Program-made: the position numbers and the translations under genes | Source of the DNA: Streptomyces viridiviolaceus | GTDB taxonomy: Bacteria; Actinomycetota; Actinomycetes; Streptomycetales; Streptomycetaceae | Direction of reading: 5' to 3' | Length of the DNA: 64,000 bases | NCBI RefSeq assembly: GCF_014650995.1 | Contig: NZ_BMWA01000033.1 | Coordinates: 1-64,000, forward strand | Part shown: piece after piece, positions 31,428 to 40,470 of the stretch | Numbering within the stretch: position 1 is the stretch's first letter | Layout of the letters: each line of letters begins with the position of its first letter | The notes under the pieces: model-generated | Databases searched by the model: none | What the model saw: the letters and a program-made list of their open reading frames with translations, nothing else | Told to the model about the DNA's origin: nothing

Positions 31428-32186
31428 TCAGATAGTGAGCGAGAGTCCCCTGGTCACCCGGTTCGCGGCCGCGCGTAGCCGTGCGGAGGCAACCTCGATC
31501 TTGGACGAACAATCCGCGCGTAGCGAGACACCCAGGGATCCGAGGGTGTCGCCCCTGTACACGGGCACCGCGACGCAGACGGTCCCGAGGGAGTACTCCT
31601 CCAGGTCCGTGACGGTCTGGTCGTCGGGGAAGGCGTCGAGCCGCCGCAGCAGTTCCCCGCGGTGGGTGATGGTTCTGGGTGTGAGGTCCGCCAGAGAGTG
31701 CCGGGAGAGGTACTCCTGGCGCGCCTCGTCGTCCAGCGCGCGAAGCACACACTTGCCCAGCGCAGTGGCGTGGCCCGCGTCCGCGAAACCCACCCACAGC
31801 TCGGCGCGCGGCGCCTGGGGCCCGTCGACGATCTCTGCCACGCGAATCTCGCCGTCCTCGTAGAAGGTGAGGTAGGCGGCGGCGGACAGGTTGTCCCGCA
31901 GGGAACCCAGCATCGGGCGGACGCGGCTGAGCAGTGACTGTGTTCCGCTGACGTCGTGCAGCGCCCCAAGCCTCTCGCCGAGGACGAAGGAGCCGTCCTC
32001 AAGCTTGCGCACGTACCCGTCGTGCGCCAGGGTCCGTAGCAGGTGGTACGTGGTGGCCAGGGCCAGCCCCGTCTCACGCGCCAATTGCTTCGCCGGCGCG
32101 CCGCATTCATGAGCCCCGACCGTCTCTAGCAACCGGAAAGCCCTCTGCACGGAGGTGATGAGCGTGGGGCCTTCTTGAGCGCCCAT
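31428..32186 (-). CDS. IclR-family transcriptional regulator
   Basis: From the ATG at 32186 (GTGGAGGT ribosome site) the protein has 252 residues; the longer open frame to 32339 lacks one. It has an IclR winged helix at the N-terminus (LITSVQRAFRLLETVG, LARETGLALATTYHLL) and the effector domain (TALGKCVLRALDDEARQEYL, VCVAVPVYRGDTLGSLGVSL). Effector unknown. On the plus side it is followed by a decayed hydrolase, so its original target may have been lost. Confidence 0.92.
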   Translation of the reverse strand: MGAQEGPTLITSVQRAFRLLETVGAHECGAPAKQLARETGLALATTYHLLRTLAHDGYVRKLEDGSFVLGERLGALHDVSGTQSLLSRVRPMLGSLRDNLSAAAYLTFYEDGEIRVAEIVDGPQAPRAELWVGFADAGHATALGKCVLRALDDEARQEYLSRHSLADLTPRTITHRGELLRRLDAFPDDQTVTDLEEYSLGTVCVAVPVYRGDTLGSLGVSLRADCSSKIEVASARLRAAANRVTRGLSLTI

Positions 32187-32714
32187 ACCTCCACCGTGCG
32201 CGCGGCGGCAGCTCAGGGCAACCTGCCACGACACGCGGTGCCCGGAGCCGCGGCGGCTGCGTGGCCGCGTCTGCCGTAGTTGACGGCGACGGCCCGGGTT
32301 CCGATCCAAGCATCCTGCCCCATGTGCTGATCGGCGCATGCGGCTCGTTCCGTCGCCGAAGGGCGCTGCTCAGAGCCGATCCAGCGGTCAGGGCGAACGG
32401 ATCTGCCGTCACAGACACCGACGTCGACCCGCACGTCCGGCAGCTGCTGTGATCCGTCCGCGTGAACCCGGTAGACCCTCTTCAGGCTCCCGTCACACCA
32501 CCGGTCCACTCCCACGCGTGAACTCCTGCCCCAGTGCCTCAAGCGCCATCTCTGACAAGGCTTGACGGCACGGAGTCCCCCCTCGCCCACCTGATCGGGG
32601 CGATGGTCAGGAAGCGGCGGAAGGCGGCGGCAGGCCCGATGCCATCGTGTCCGGCTCGCCACAGGCACCGGCGTCCACTGCTTCACTGATGGCGCGGGCC
32701 CTGGGTCGTCCCGG
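32187..32714. other. Gap without a supported gene
   Basis: Open frames exist on both strands but none has a recognisable product or ribosome site. Possibly the upstream half of the decayed hydrolase beginning at 32715, degraded beyond recognition. Confidence 0.45.
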
Positions 32715-33081
32715 TTGAGCGCGAGACCCTCCCGGCGGACGCCGACCCGATCACGGCGATCTTCTTCGACTACTACCGCACCGAGCGCGGCTACCACCCG
32801 CGCTCGATCAACTCCACCACCGCGTGGACCGCGACCACGCCGATGTCGTTCTTCGCCTTCCAGCTGATGACGAACCTCGACATGTTGGCGCCCCGCAAGG
32901 CCCTCTTGGTGGCCGGCGCCGACGCGCCTCCCGCTACTACTCCGAGGACGTCCAGGCGAAGGCCCCCGACACCGTCGACCTCGTGATCGTCCCGGGCGCG
33001 GACCACGTCGACCTCTACGACCGCAAGGACCTCATCCCCTTCGACAGGCTCGACGAGTTCTTCACCAAGAACCTCGCCTGA
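32715..33081 (+). pseudogene. Alpha/beta hydrolase, C-terminal remnant
   Basis: The plus strand reads VERETLPADADPITAIFFDY, YRTERGYHPRSINSTTAWTA, LMTNLDMLAPRKALLVAGAD, then a frameshift near 32925, and RYYSEDVQAKAPDTVDLVIV, PGADHVDLYDRKDLIPFDRL ending at a TGA. This is the C-terminal half of a dienelactone-hydrolase/YcjY-like alpha/beta hydrolase including the His of the triad (ADHVDLY). The nucleophile half is missing. Confidence 0.75.
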
Positions 33082-33207
33082 CCGGAAGCGCCCCCGACAG
33101 GCCGGTACCGCCACCGGCTTGTCGGGGAGCCCCGACGGCGGAAGCGGCCTACCCGCGGGGGCCGGCTTGGTCGCTTCCTGCCGGTCCCCGCGAAGTGTCC
33201 TGATGCG

Positions 33208-35418
33208 TCAGAGCATGAGCTGGTCGATCGTGATGGGCAGGGAACGGATGCGCCGGCCCGTGGCGTGGTGGACGGCGTTGCCGATGGCTGCGGCAAGCCC
33301 GACCAGGCCGATCTCACCGACGCCCTTGGTGCCGACGGCGGTCGCCCGGTCGGGACCGCCCACGAAGAGCACCTCCATGTCGGGCACGTCCGCGTTGACC
33401 GGCATGAGGTAGTCACCGAAGGTGGCATTGGCGATGCGACCGGTGCCCCGGTCGGTGGCGGTCTCCTCGAACATGGCCTGGCTGATCCCGCCGACCGTAC
33501 CGCCGATGATCTGGCTGGCGGCGGTCTTCTCGTTGAGGATCCGCCCGCCGTCGATCGCGGACACCACGCGGGCGACGCGCAGCAGCCCCAGAGCCGGGTC
33601 GATGCGCACCTCGACGAACTTCGCTCCGAAGGCGCCCGCGAGGGCCATCCCCAGATCTTCGGACTGAGGAGGCGTGCTCCTGCCGTCGGCGCTGAGTTCC
33701 TCCAGTCCGTGGCGAGCCAGGATGTCCGCGTAGGACTCACCCTGTGCCGCGTCCTCGATCCGGTGGACACGCCCGTCGGTGACCGTGACGTCGTCGAGCA
33801 TCGCTCCGCGCAGCGGGGACGCCGCGTCGTCGGCCACCACGTCCAGGAATTCCTGCACCAGCCGTCGGCAGGCGGTGTGGACGGCGTTGCTGAGGGCGCC
33901 GGTGAGACCGGAGCCCCCTGCCTGGGGTGCGTACGGCATGTCGGAGTCGCCGAGGTCGAAGCGCACCTGTTCGACCTCCAGGCCGAGGAGTTCGGCCGCC
34001 AGTTGGGTCATCACCGTGTAGGTGCCGGTTCCGATGTCGGTGGCGGCGCTGCGCACGTAGGCCGAACCGTCGCGGCGCACGGAGGCGCGTGCCTGGCAGG
34101 GGACCTGGTAGAAGGGGTAGGAGACCCCGGCCAGGCCGTATCCGATGAGCCAGCGTCCGTCCCGCATGGAACCGGGTTCCGGGGTACGCCGGGACCAGCC
34201 GAACCGTTCGGCGCCCTCGAGGTAGCACTCCCTCAGCGCCTTGCTCGACCAGGGCAGGCCCAGCAGCGGGTGCTCATCCGCGTAGTTGCGCAGGCGGAAC
34301 TCAAGGGGGTCCATGCCCACGGCGCGGGCCACGTCGTCGATGGCCGACTCCAGGGCGAAGTTGCCCTGGCCCTCGGCAGGCGCTCTCATCGAGCCGGGAC
34401 AGGGGATGTTCAGCCGCGCCTGCCTGTCCCGCGTCAGCACGTTCGGGCAGGCATAGGCCACGACGGAACCGAACGACACCGGTTCGTAGTCGTCGTCCTC
34501 CATGGCCACCGAGGACATGCCGTGGTGCTCGATGGCGACGAGGTCGCCGTCACGGGTGGCGCCGACCTTGATCTGCTGGACGCTGTTCGGCCTGTGTCCC
34601 ACCGAGGTGAACATCTCGGGGCGGCTGAGGACGAGCTTGACCGGACGCTTGACCTGCCGGGCGGCCATCACCGTGAGGATCACGTGCGACCACACCCTCA
34701 GGCCGGCTCCGAAGCCTCCGCCGACGAACGGTGCGAGGACCCGGATGCCGCTCTCCGGCACCTTGAAGATCGTGGCCAGTGAGGTGCGCACGTTGTGCGG
34801 CCACTGAGTGGAGTCGTGCACCGTGAGAGCGTCACCGTGCCACGAGGCCAGGGTGGCCATCAGACCCAGTGGGTTGTTGGTGTTGTCGGGGGTGGTGTAG
34901 GTGTCCTCGACGACTACGTCGGCCTGGGCGAAGCCGGCGGCGATGTCGCCACGCTGGGTGTCCAGCCCCCAGGGGTTCTCGACGATCTCCGCCCGAGGGT
35001 CGTCGACGTCGAGTACGGCCTTGGCCGCCTCGTACTCGACATGGACCAGCCGCGCGGCGTGTCGGGCCTGCTCGGCGCTCTCCGCGACGACGATCGCGAT
35101 GTGCTGGCCGTAGTGGAGGATGCGGTCGTCCTGCATCGGGGCAGGGGGCGATCCGCCCAGCAGCGTCATCGGGCCCCGCTCCAGCGCGGGGGCGGTCAGA
35201 TGCGTGATGACGGCCAGCACGCCGGGTGCCGCCTCGGCTCGCGACACGTCGATGCCACGGATTCGCCCGGCCGCGACGGTGCTGCCCACCAGTGCAGCGT
35301 GGACCATGCCGGGCAGGGAGAAGTCGTTGGGGTAGTGCGCCGACCCGGTGACTTTCAGCGGGGCGTCCACGCGGTCGATGCCCGCACCGACGGTCCTGCC
35401 GGTTTCGAGAGTCGTCAT
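33208..35418 (-). CDS. paoC: Molybdenum cofactor-binding subunit of an aldehyde dehydrogenase
   Basis: The 736-residue protein is the large subunit of a xanthine-oxidase-family enzyme, closest in style to PaoC/YagR. It has the N-terminal RVDAPLKVTGSAHYPNDF, the molybdopterin loops APFVGGGFGAGLRVW and IPCPGSMRAPAEGQGNFALE, RSAATDIGTGTYTVMTQLAA, and the C-terminal catalytic segment KGVGEIGLVGLAAAIGNAV, whose Glu is the general base of this family. It overlaps the FAD subunit gene by 4 bases. The enzyme oxidises aldehydes to acids with water as oxygen source. There is no twin-arginine signal visible on the small subunit, so it is probably cytoplasmic. Needs molybdopterin cytosine dinucleotide; no maturation factor gene is adjacent. 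Confidence 0.93.
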   Translation of the reverse strand: MTTLETGRTVGAGIDRVDAPLKVTGSAHYPNDFSLPGMVHAALVGSTVAAGRIRGIDVSRAEAAPGVLAVITHLTAPALERGPMTLLGGSPPAPMQDDRILHYGQHIAIVVAESAEQARHAARLVHVEYEAAKAVLDVDDPRAEIVENPWGLDTQRGDIAAGFAQADVVVEDTYTTPDNTNNPLGLMATLASWHGDALTVHDSTQWPHNVRTSLATIFKVPESGIRVLAPFVGGGFGAGLRVWSHVILTVMAARQVKRPVKLVLSRPEMFTSVGHRPNSVQQIKVGATRDGDLVAIEHHGMSSVAMEDDDYEPVSFGSVVAYACPNVLTRDRQARLNIPCPGSMRAPAEGQGNFALESAIDDVARAVGMDPLEFRLRNYADEHPLLGLPWSSKALRECYLEGAERFGWSRRTPEPGSMRDGRWLIGYGLAGVSYPFYQVPCQARASVRRDGSAYVRSAATDIGTGTYTVMTQLAAELLGLEVEQVRFDLGDSDMPYAPQAGGSGLTGALSNAVHTACRRLVQEFLDVVADDAASPLRGAMLDDVTVTDGRVHRIEDAAQGESYADILARHGLEELSADGRSTPPQSEDLGMALAGAFGAKFVEVRIDPALGLLRVARVVSAIDGGRILNEKTAASQIIGGTVGGISQAMFEETATDRGTGRIANATFGDYLMPVNADVPDMEVLFVGGPDRATAVGTKGVGEIGLVGLAAAIGNAVHHATGRRIRSLPITIDQLML

Positions 35419-36404
35419 GACTGCGCTCCTGCAACGGTCTCGAGCGTGCGTACGAGGGTGCGCTTGGCCAGGTCCACCTTGAACGCGGTTCCCGGCAGCG
35501 TGCGGGCGCCCGCCAGAGCGGCCTCGGCCGCCGAGCGGAACACCTCCGTGGTCGCCTGCGCGCCACGGAGCACGTCCTCCGCGTCCCAGGCACGCCAGGG
35601 AATGGTGCCCACGCCGCCGAGCGCGACGCGCGCCTCCTGAACGAGTCCGTTCTCGATCAGGACGGCCACGCCGGCCGAGGTCAGGGCGAACTCGTAGGAG
35701 ACGCGGTCACGGACCTTGATGTAGTGCGACCGTGCCGCTGCCGGAAGGAGCGGGATCTCGACCGCGGTGATCAGCTCGCCGTGCTGCAGCACGTTCTCGA
35801 CGTGGGGGGTGTCGTCCGGCGGGAGGTAGAACTGGGTCAACGGGACCGACCGCGTGCCGTCCGCGCCCTGAGTGTGGACAACGGCGTCCAGTGCCGTCAG
35901 CGGGACGGCGACGTCCGAGGCGTGCAGGGCGATGCAGTGGTCGCTGGTGCCGAGAATGGCGTGCATGCGCTGGATGCCGTCGATGGCAGCGCACCCGGAA
36001 CCGGGGTTTCTCTTGTTGCAGGCTGGAACGGTGGGATCGCGGAAGTAGCGGCACCGAGCTCGCTGGAGCAGGTTGCCGCCGATGGTGGCCATGTTGCGGA
36101 GCTGCGTCGACGCCCCGAGCAGCAGTGCCTCCCGTACGAACGGCAGGCGGTCGCGAACCACCGGGTCGGCCGCCAGTTCCTCCATCGTCGTCAGCGCGCC
36201 GACCCGGATGGCGGTGTCGGTGTGGGTGATGCCCTTGAGGGGCAGCCGGGTGATGTCGAGGAGCCGCCCGGGTTGGAGGACGCCGTCCTTCATGAGGTCC
36301 AGCTGGGTCGTTCCGCCGGCGAGGAAGGACGTGTGCGGATCGGCGGTGGCCACGGCCACCGCTTGGTCGGCGTCACGGGCCAGGGCGTATTCGAAGGGGT
36401 GCAC
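35415..36404 (-). CDS. paoB: FAD-binding subunit with extra [4Fe-4S] site
   Basis: The 329-residue medium subunit has the VAO-type FAD-binding fold: FLAGGTTQLDLMKDGVLQP, then the second flavin loop RNMATIGGNLLQRARCRYFR and the typical C-terminal CO-dehydrogenase-flavoprotein domain. The cysteines in ARCRYFRDPTVPACNKRNPG and SGCAAIDG match those that hold an additional [4Fe-4S] cluster in E. coli PaoB, and distinguish it from plain xanthine dehydrogenase subunits. Electrons pass from molybdenum through 2Fe-2S clusters to FAD. It begins 2 bases after the paoA-like stop and overlaps paoC-like. Confidence 0.92.
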   Translation of the reverse strand: MHPFEYALARDADQAVAVATADPHTSFLAGGTTQLDLMKDGVLQPGRLLDITRLPLKGITHTDTAIRVGALTTMEELAADPVVRDRLPFVREALLLGASTQLRNMATIGGNLLQRARCRYFRDPTVPACNKRNPGSGCAAIDGIQRMHAILGTSDHCIALHASDVAVPLTALDAVVHTQGADGTRSVPLTQFYLPPDDTPHVENVLQHGELITAVEIPLLPAAARSHYIKVRDRVSYEFALTSAGVAVLIENGLVQEARVALGGVGTIPWRAWDAEDVLRGAQATTEVFRSAAEAALAGARTLPGTAFKVDLAKRTLVRTLETVAGAQS

Positions 36405-36406
36405 GA

Positions 36407-36946
36407 TCAGCTCTCCCCTTTCACGTCATGGACGGCCGCTTTCACGTCACGGATGGCCGCGCGGATGTTCGGATACGCGCCGCAGCGGCAGAGGTTTCCG
36501 CTCATGAACTCGCGGATGTCCTCCTCGGTCTCGGCGCGCCCTTCCTCGATGAGGCAGACGGCGGAGATGATCTGCCCCGGCGTGCAGTAGCCGCACTGGA
36601 ACGCGTCGTGCCGAGCGAAGGCCGCCTGCATGGGGTGCAGCTCACCGTCGGTGGACAGCCCCTCGATGGTGGTGATCTCCCGCCCCTGGCACTGCGCGGC
36701 CAGGGCGAGGCAGGACACCACTCGCCTACCGTCGACCATGACCGTGCAGGCACCGCACGCACCCTGGTCGCACCCCTTCTTCGCTCCGGTGAGGCCCAGG
36801 TGGTCCCTCAGCGCGTCGAGGAGGGTGACGCGCGTGTCGACCTGGAGGGAGTGTGAGATGCCGTTGACGGTAAGGGTGATGTCGACTTGCGGCACCTCGG
36901 GTGGTGACTGGCCGGACAGGCGTGTCTCAGTCTCTGTGTGCTTCAT
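36407..36946 (-). CDS. paoA: 2Fe-2S subunit of the aldehyde dehydrogenase
   Basis: The ATG at 36946 gives 179 residues. Two 2Fe-2S clusters are evident: plant-type GCDQGACGACTVMVDGRRVV then SC (C-x4-C-x2-C-x11-C), and the family's alpha-helical CGYCTPGQIISA ... GNLCRCGAYPNI. There is no twin-arginine signal peptide before VDITLTVNG, unlike E. coli PaoA, so the complex is probably cytoplasmic. First gene of the three-gene operon; its promoter must lie in the 1-kb gap upstream. Confidence 0.93.
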   Translation of the reverse strand: MKHTETETRLSGQSPPEVPQVDITLTVNGISHSLQVDTRVTLLDALRDHLGLTGAKKGCDQGACGACTVMVDGRRVVSCLALAAQCQGREITTIEGLSTDGELHPMQAAFARHDAFQCGYCTPGQIISAVCLIEEGRAETEEDIREFMSGNLCRCGAYPNIRAAIRDVKAAVHDVKGES

Positions 36947-37619
36947 GGCGCCTCGATTCTGAGTCCGTCGGACGACGTGTGCTGCGAAGTAGGAAACTGT
37001 CGGCACTGGCCGGCCGTGCTCCGGTCCACCGTCCGCTCCTCGGCCCGTGCCCGGCGAGCGCGGCAGTCGGCCCCACCTCGGCTCAAGGCGGTACCGGAGC
37101 CTGCCCGCGGATCTTGGACGACACCGGGACGATGCCTCCGCCGTCGTTCAGTGCCGCGGGGGTCTTGATAAGTGGCTCGTCCTCAGGAAGGCGAGCGTGC
37201 TGCTTCCGTCGGCTGTGAACATCGAGGACGACCTTCGTTGGAGCCTGGGCAGTGCCCTGTCGTCAAAGCAGGAACTACTATTCCCGGGTGTGACGCTCGT
37301 CGCACCCGGGGAGCCGTACGGGTCGAGTCCCTGGGGTTCGCGGGCGGAGCGGCATGGCCGGCGACGCGGGACGGTCAGACCCGCCCGGCCTGGAGCGTGG
37401 GACCGCATGCCGCTGCGGACGGTGACGAGCGGGCTGGGCCGTCTTGGCGGTCAGGTCGTGGCGAAGGTGGGCGTGCACCCGCTGTGCCGTAGCGGCAGCC
37501 GACGCCTCTGGCGCGCAGCGCGGCTGCGAGTGTGCCGGCTCGCGCAGCAGGTCTCATCGGCTCGGTCGCGACAAGCCGACGCTGCGCAGTTTTCAGCGGC
37601 CGCAGGGCGAGGGAGTTCC
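36947..37619. other. Long gap upstream of the aldehyde dehydrogenase operon
   Basis: No gene is supported; overlapping open frames on both strands are GC shadows. The paoABC-like promoter is expected near 36960-37030. Confidence 0.45.
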
Positions 37620-37800
37620 TCTCAGGGGCCCCAGCGTCAGCTTGCGCGAGGTGACGTCGCGCACCCCGAAGATCTTCCGCAGATGCCACTCGGCAGTGTG
37701 CGGACCGATGCTCAGCCGACCGACGGGATCACCGCCGCACTGCCGGTGGCTTGGACCGGGTGTGCGCGGCCGAGGCTGCCCGCGCCTCTGCCCGGATACT
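37620..37800 (-). pseudogene. LuxR-type HTH remnant
   Basis: Minus strand near 37640-37720 gives LSIGPHTAEWHLRKIFGVRD and VTSRKL, which closely fits the recognition helix region of LuxR/LAL-type regulators (LFISPHTAEWHLRKVF...). The rest of the regulator is not in one frame; text around it seems shifted. It is a fragment. Confidence 0.55.
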
Positions 37801-38030
37801 CGATCCGCACCTCGAGGTGACGCGGATGTCATTTCCGCTCCCGCCCGCACCGAGCGGTGCAGGGTCCAACGGGCCAGCGGCCCCAGTGCGAGCAGTCGGT
37901 CGGAGATGCCGTCCGCCTGCCTTCGGGCCGTCACGCCGCCGGGCCGGCGTCCGGCAGGTGCGGGAACCGTGCCCACCTGCGCCGCCGGGGTATTCGGTGC
38001 ACCGTCCCCGACAAGGCCGACCAGTCGGGG

Positions 38031-38387
38031 TCAGTCCGCGTACACGACGATCAGGCACAGTGCCGCGAAGGGCACGACGGACCCGCCGAGCAGCGTCAGC
38101 ACCGCCGGGACGGCCGCCGTCAGTCGCTCCCTGCCCTTGCGCCGGCCCGAGCGGAACACGACGCGGGCCAGGGTGAGCGGCAGCGCCACGAGTGCGAGGA
38201 AGGTGACCAGCGCCAAGAACTGGCTGAACGCGGTGGTCCCGGTGCCGGCGACCAGATGCCAGGCGTTCGTACCGAAGACCACTGCCGGGCCGGCCAGCAG
38301 GCAGAACGAGAGGACCGACGCCACGGCGACGGTCAGTCCTTCCGTCATCCGCTCGGCACGCGCACGCTCCCGGCGCACTTCCGTCAT
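38031..38387 (-). CDS. Small membrane protein, unknown function
   Basis: The 118-residue product from the ATG at 38387 has three hydrophobic segments (about residues 14-38, 46-66 and 84-112) separated by a basic loop (RVVFRSGRRKGRERL). No family is recognised. The start ATG overlaps the TGA of an upstream minus-strand frame that ends LSGSPEALGDTELRQLGELA plus WGTAG; this may be the tail of a partner gene whose main part is lost in the 38390-38640 gap. An ATG at 38402 would add five residues. Confidence 0.55.
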   Translation of the reverse strand: MTEVRRERARAERMTEGLTVAVASVLSFCLLAGPAVVFGTNAWHLVAGTGTTAFSQFLALVTFLALVALPLTLARVVFRSGRRKGRERLTAAVPAVLTLLGGSVVPFAALCLIVVYAD

Positions 38388-38649
38388 CCCGCTGTCCCCC
38401 ATGCCAATTCCCCCAGTTGCCGCAGTTCGGTGTCGCCCAGCGCTTCGGGCGAGCCGCTCAGTCCGTGGTCAGCAGAAAACGATAGCCAGGGCCCAGGCCT
38501 GCGGACACGACAATTTCTAGGGAGCCGGCGCGGCGGCCGCGGTCCTGGAAGTAGACCTCCTGATCGCAAGCCGGGCGAGGCCACCAACGCCGCATCGCAT
38601 GACATCGGCGTTCCTATGACGACCGCCCTGTCGTGCCCTGGGACTGGAT

Positions 38650-39306
38650 TCAGCTGGGCAGGCCGGTCAGGGAGAGGAATTCGCTGCGGGAGCGCCCGTC
38701 GTCGCGCAGTGTCCCGAGGAGGGTGGAGGTGAGGGTGCTGGAGCCGGTGGCCTTCACGCCGCGCAGGGTCATGCAGGTGTGTTCGGCTTCGATGACGACG
38801 CCGACGCCTTTGGGCTCCAGATGGGTCTGCAGCCAGTCGGCAACCTGTTTGGTCAGGCGCTCTTGGACCTGAGGGCGGCAGGCGAAGTGCTCCACGACGC
38901 GTGCCAGCTTCGACAGTCCCAGGATGCGCTGTCCGGGGAGGTAGCCGACATGGGCGGTGCCGACGAAGGGCAGCAGGTGGTGTTCGCATACCGATCGCAA
39001 GGGGATGCTGCGCGCCAGGACGAGTTCGTCGTAGTCCTCGTCGTTGGGGAAAGTGGTCAGCTCGAACGGGCGGGGGCTGAAGAGTTCGGCGTAAGCCCGG
39101 GCCATGCGACCCGGGGTCCCCCGCAGGCTTTCGGAGGCGGTACTGATGCCGAGCGCGTTGAGGAACTGTCCTGCCGCGCGCTCGGCCGCTGCCAGGTCGA
39201 TGCCGTCGGTGTCGTGGACGACGCGCAGCGCGGCGGCTCCAGGCCTCTGCGCTGTCGGCGTATCGGGCGCGAGGTGCGCCGCGGTCTGTGCGGGCAGTTG
39301 GGTCAT
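38650..39306 (-). CDS. folE: GTP cyclohydrolase I
   Basis: The 218-residue enzyme converts GTP to 7,8-dihydroneopterin triphosphate. It has a variable N-terminus (about 35 residues), FLNALGI, TPGRMARAYAELF, then the zinc/catalytic motif RSVCEHHLLPFVGTAHVGYL, GLSKLARVVEHFACRPQVQE and HTCMTLRGVKATGSS with the third zinc ligand. Streptomycetes have a housekeeping folE in a folate cluster; this isolated copy, next to small membrane proteins and a divergent Fe-S-like regulator, may be a second copy for a special need such as pterin for redox enzymes or for metal limitation. Starts 2 bases after the stop of the next minus-strand gene. Confidence 0.95.
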   Translation of the reverse strand: MTQLPAQTAAHLAPDTPTAQRPGAAALRVVHDTDGIDLAAAERAAGQFLNALGISTASESLRGTPGRMARAYAELFSPRPFELTTFPNDEDYDELVLARSIPLRSVCEHHLLPFVGTAHVGYLPGQRILGLSKLARVVEHFACRPQVQERLTKQVADWLQTHLEPKGVGVVIEAEHTCMTLRGVKATGSSTLTSTLLGTLRDDGRSRSEFLSLTGLPS

Positions 39307-39307
39307 G

Positions 39308-39730
39308 TCAGCTCCCGCCGATGCCGAGGGCGGTGAGCAGGACCAGGACGACGGTGATCACGGCGAACAGGCCGTGTGCGAGCACCACCGGGACCGGGAA
39401 GTACCGCTCAGCGGGCTCGGCCCCACCCTCCGCGACGGCGGCGCGAGTGGCCCGGTAGGTGGGCAGCCACCGGGCCAGCATCACGAAGCCGAGCAGCGCA
39501 ACGGGGACGAGCAGGCCGAACGCGGTCCAGGCGAGCGCGGTGGCGTCGGCGATCAAGTAGAGGATCCAGACAACCAGGCCGATCGCGGCCAGGGCGAAGT
39601 GTCCGAAGACGACCGGGGCGGGCAGCCGGCTGCTACCGCTGCGGACGCCGCCGCGTGAGAGCCAGGTGCCGAGCATGTAGAAGCCGCCCAGAGCGGTGAT
39701 CACCCAGGTGATCAGTGGGGCGATGGCCAT
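39308..39730 (-). CDS. Four-helix membrane protein, unknown function
   Basis: The 140-residue protein has four predicted membrane helices: LITWVITALGGFYMLGTWL, VVFGHFALAAIGLVVWILYL, LAWTAFGLLVPVALLGFVML and VVLAHGLFAVITVVLVLLTA. Conserved-looking His in helices 2 and 4 (GHF, AHGLF) could bind heme or quinone, as in small cytochrome-like proteins. I do not recall a family name. It lies between folE (2 bases) and a DUF2231 protein (70 bases), all minus, suggesting one operon of redox membrane proteins. Confidence 0.72.
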   Translation of the reverse strand: MAIAPLITWVITALGGFYMLGTWLSRGGVRSGSSRLPAPVVFGHFALAAIGLVVWILYLIADATALAWTAFGLLVPVALLGFVMLARWLPTYRATRAAVAEGGAEPAERYFPVPVVLAHGLFAVITVVLVLLTALGIGGS

Positions 39731-39800
39731 GAGGAAATCCTTGTCTTTCGGATGAGTGCTGCGGCGTCGCGAGGGGGCACGGCCGCACGGGAGGGACGGG

Positions 39801-40349
39801 TCAGTCGGTGTGCCGGCCGCCGGTGGGTCGGTGGGCGGGGACGTAGCCTTCGGCCTGGGTCGTCTCGTGCGCGACGCGCACCCCGTAGTGGTAGGCGAGC
39901 TTTCCGCCCAGGTAGCCCGAGAGGCCGAGGCCGGCCAGGCTCACGGCGTTCAGCGCGAGCATCCCGGCGCCGACGCTGCCGGAGGGGCCGTCGCCGGCCT
40001 GCCGCCACCAGAAATTGGCGGCGTAGGCAACGGTGATCAGCAGGTTCAGTGCCATGTGCAGCAGTGCGACGCGAAACGCCCGGGTGCCCGGCGGGATCGC
40101 GAACAGGTCCAGAAACCCCACCAGCGCGGCCGCCAGGGCGCCGATCACCCCGAGCGCGATCAGCCACATGGCTCCTCGTGCCAGGAAGTCCGCGTCATGC
40201 ACCAGGTGTGAGGCGACATCGAAGACCAGGCTGCCCACCCACGCCCCGATCGGCACGGTCACCAGCAGCGGGTGAAACGGATGGCCGTACGGGCCGGCCA
40301 GTGCGGCGCTGACCGGTTGCTTGGCCTGGTGATGCAACGGTTCGGCCAT
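39801..40349 (-). CDS. DUF2231-type membrane protein
   Basis: The 182-residue protein begins with PYGHPFHPLLVTVPIGAWVG, the DUF2231 signature (GHPxHP...P), followed by VASHLVHDADFLARGAMWLI, AALVGFLDLFAIPPGTRAF, RVALLHMALNLLITVAYAAN and a fourth helix with LGGKLAYHYGVRV. Histidines at helix ends (HPFHP, LLH, YHYG) are typical, and heme or metal binding has been proposed for relatives. Upstream lies an inverted repeat and the divergent regulator, so this is likely the first gene of the folE operon and controlled by it. Confidence 0.82.
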   Translation of the reverse strand: MAEPLHHQAKQPVSAALAGPYGHPFHPLLVTVPIGAWVGSLVFDVASHLVHDADFLARGAMWLIALGVIGALAAALVGFLDLFAIPPGTRAFRVALLHMALNLLITVAYAANFWWRQAGDGPSGSVGAGMLALNAVSLAGLGLSGYLGGKLAYHYGVRVAHETTQAEGYVPAHRPTGGRHTD

Positions 40350-40369
40350 GGCAGACCACCTCCTTTTTC

Positions 40370-40385
40370 ACCAACAAATCTTGGT
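40370..40385. promoter_or_regulatory. Operator candidate between DUF2231 gene and divergent regulator
   Basis: ACCAA (40370-40374), six bases, TTGGT (40381-40385): a perfect 5-bp inverted repeat in a short A/T-rich spot, 20 bases upstream of the DUF2231 start and about 85 upstream of the regulator start. Confidence 0.6.
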
Positions 40386-40470
40386 CTTATTCCGTCCGCT
40401 GGTCAAGCGGTCTGCGTCAGGCGTCTGCCTGCTCGCCACCGCCCGCGAGTTTTGGAGTTAATGTGACAGG

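Noticed and set aside
33265..34782. 505-codon plus-strand ORF
   Set aside because: Antisense shadow of the molybdenum subunit gene.
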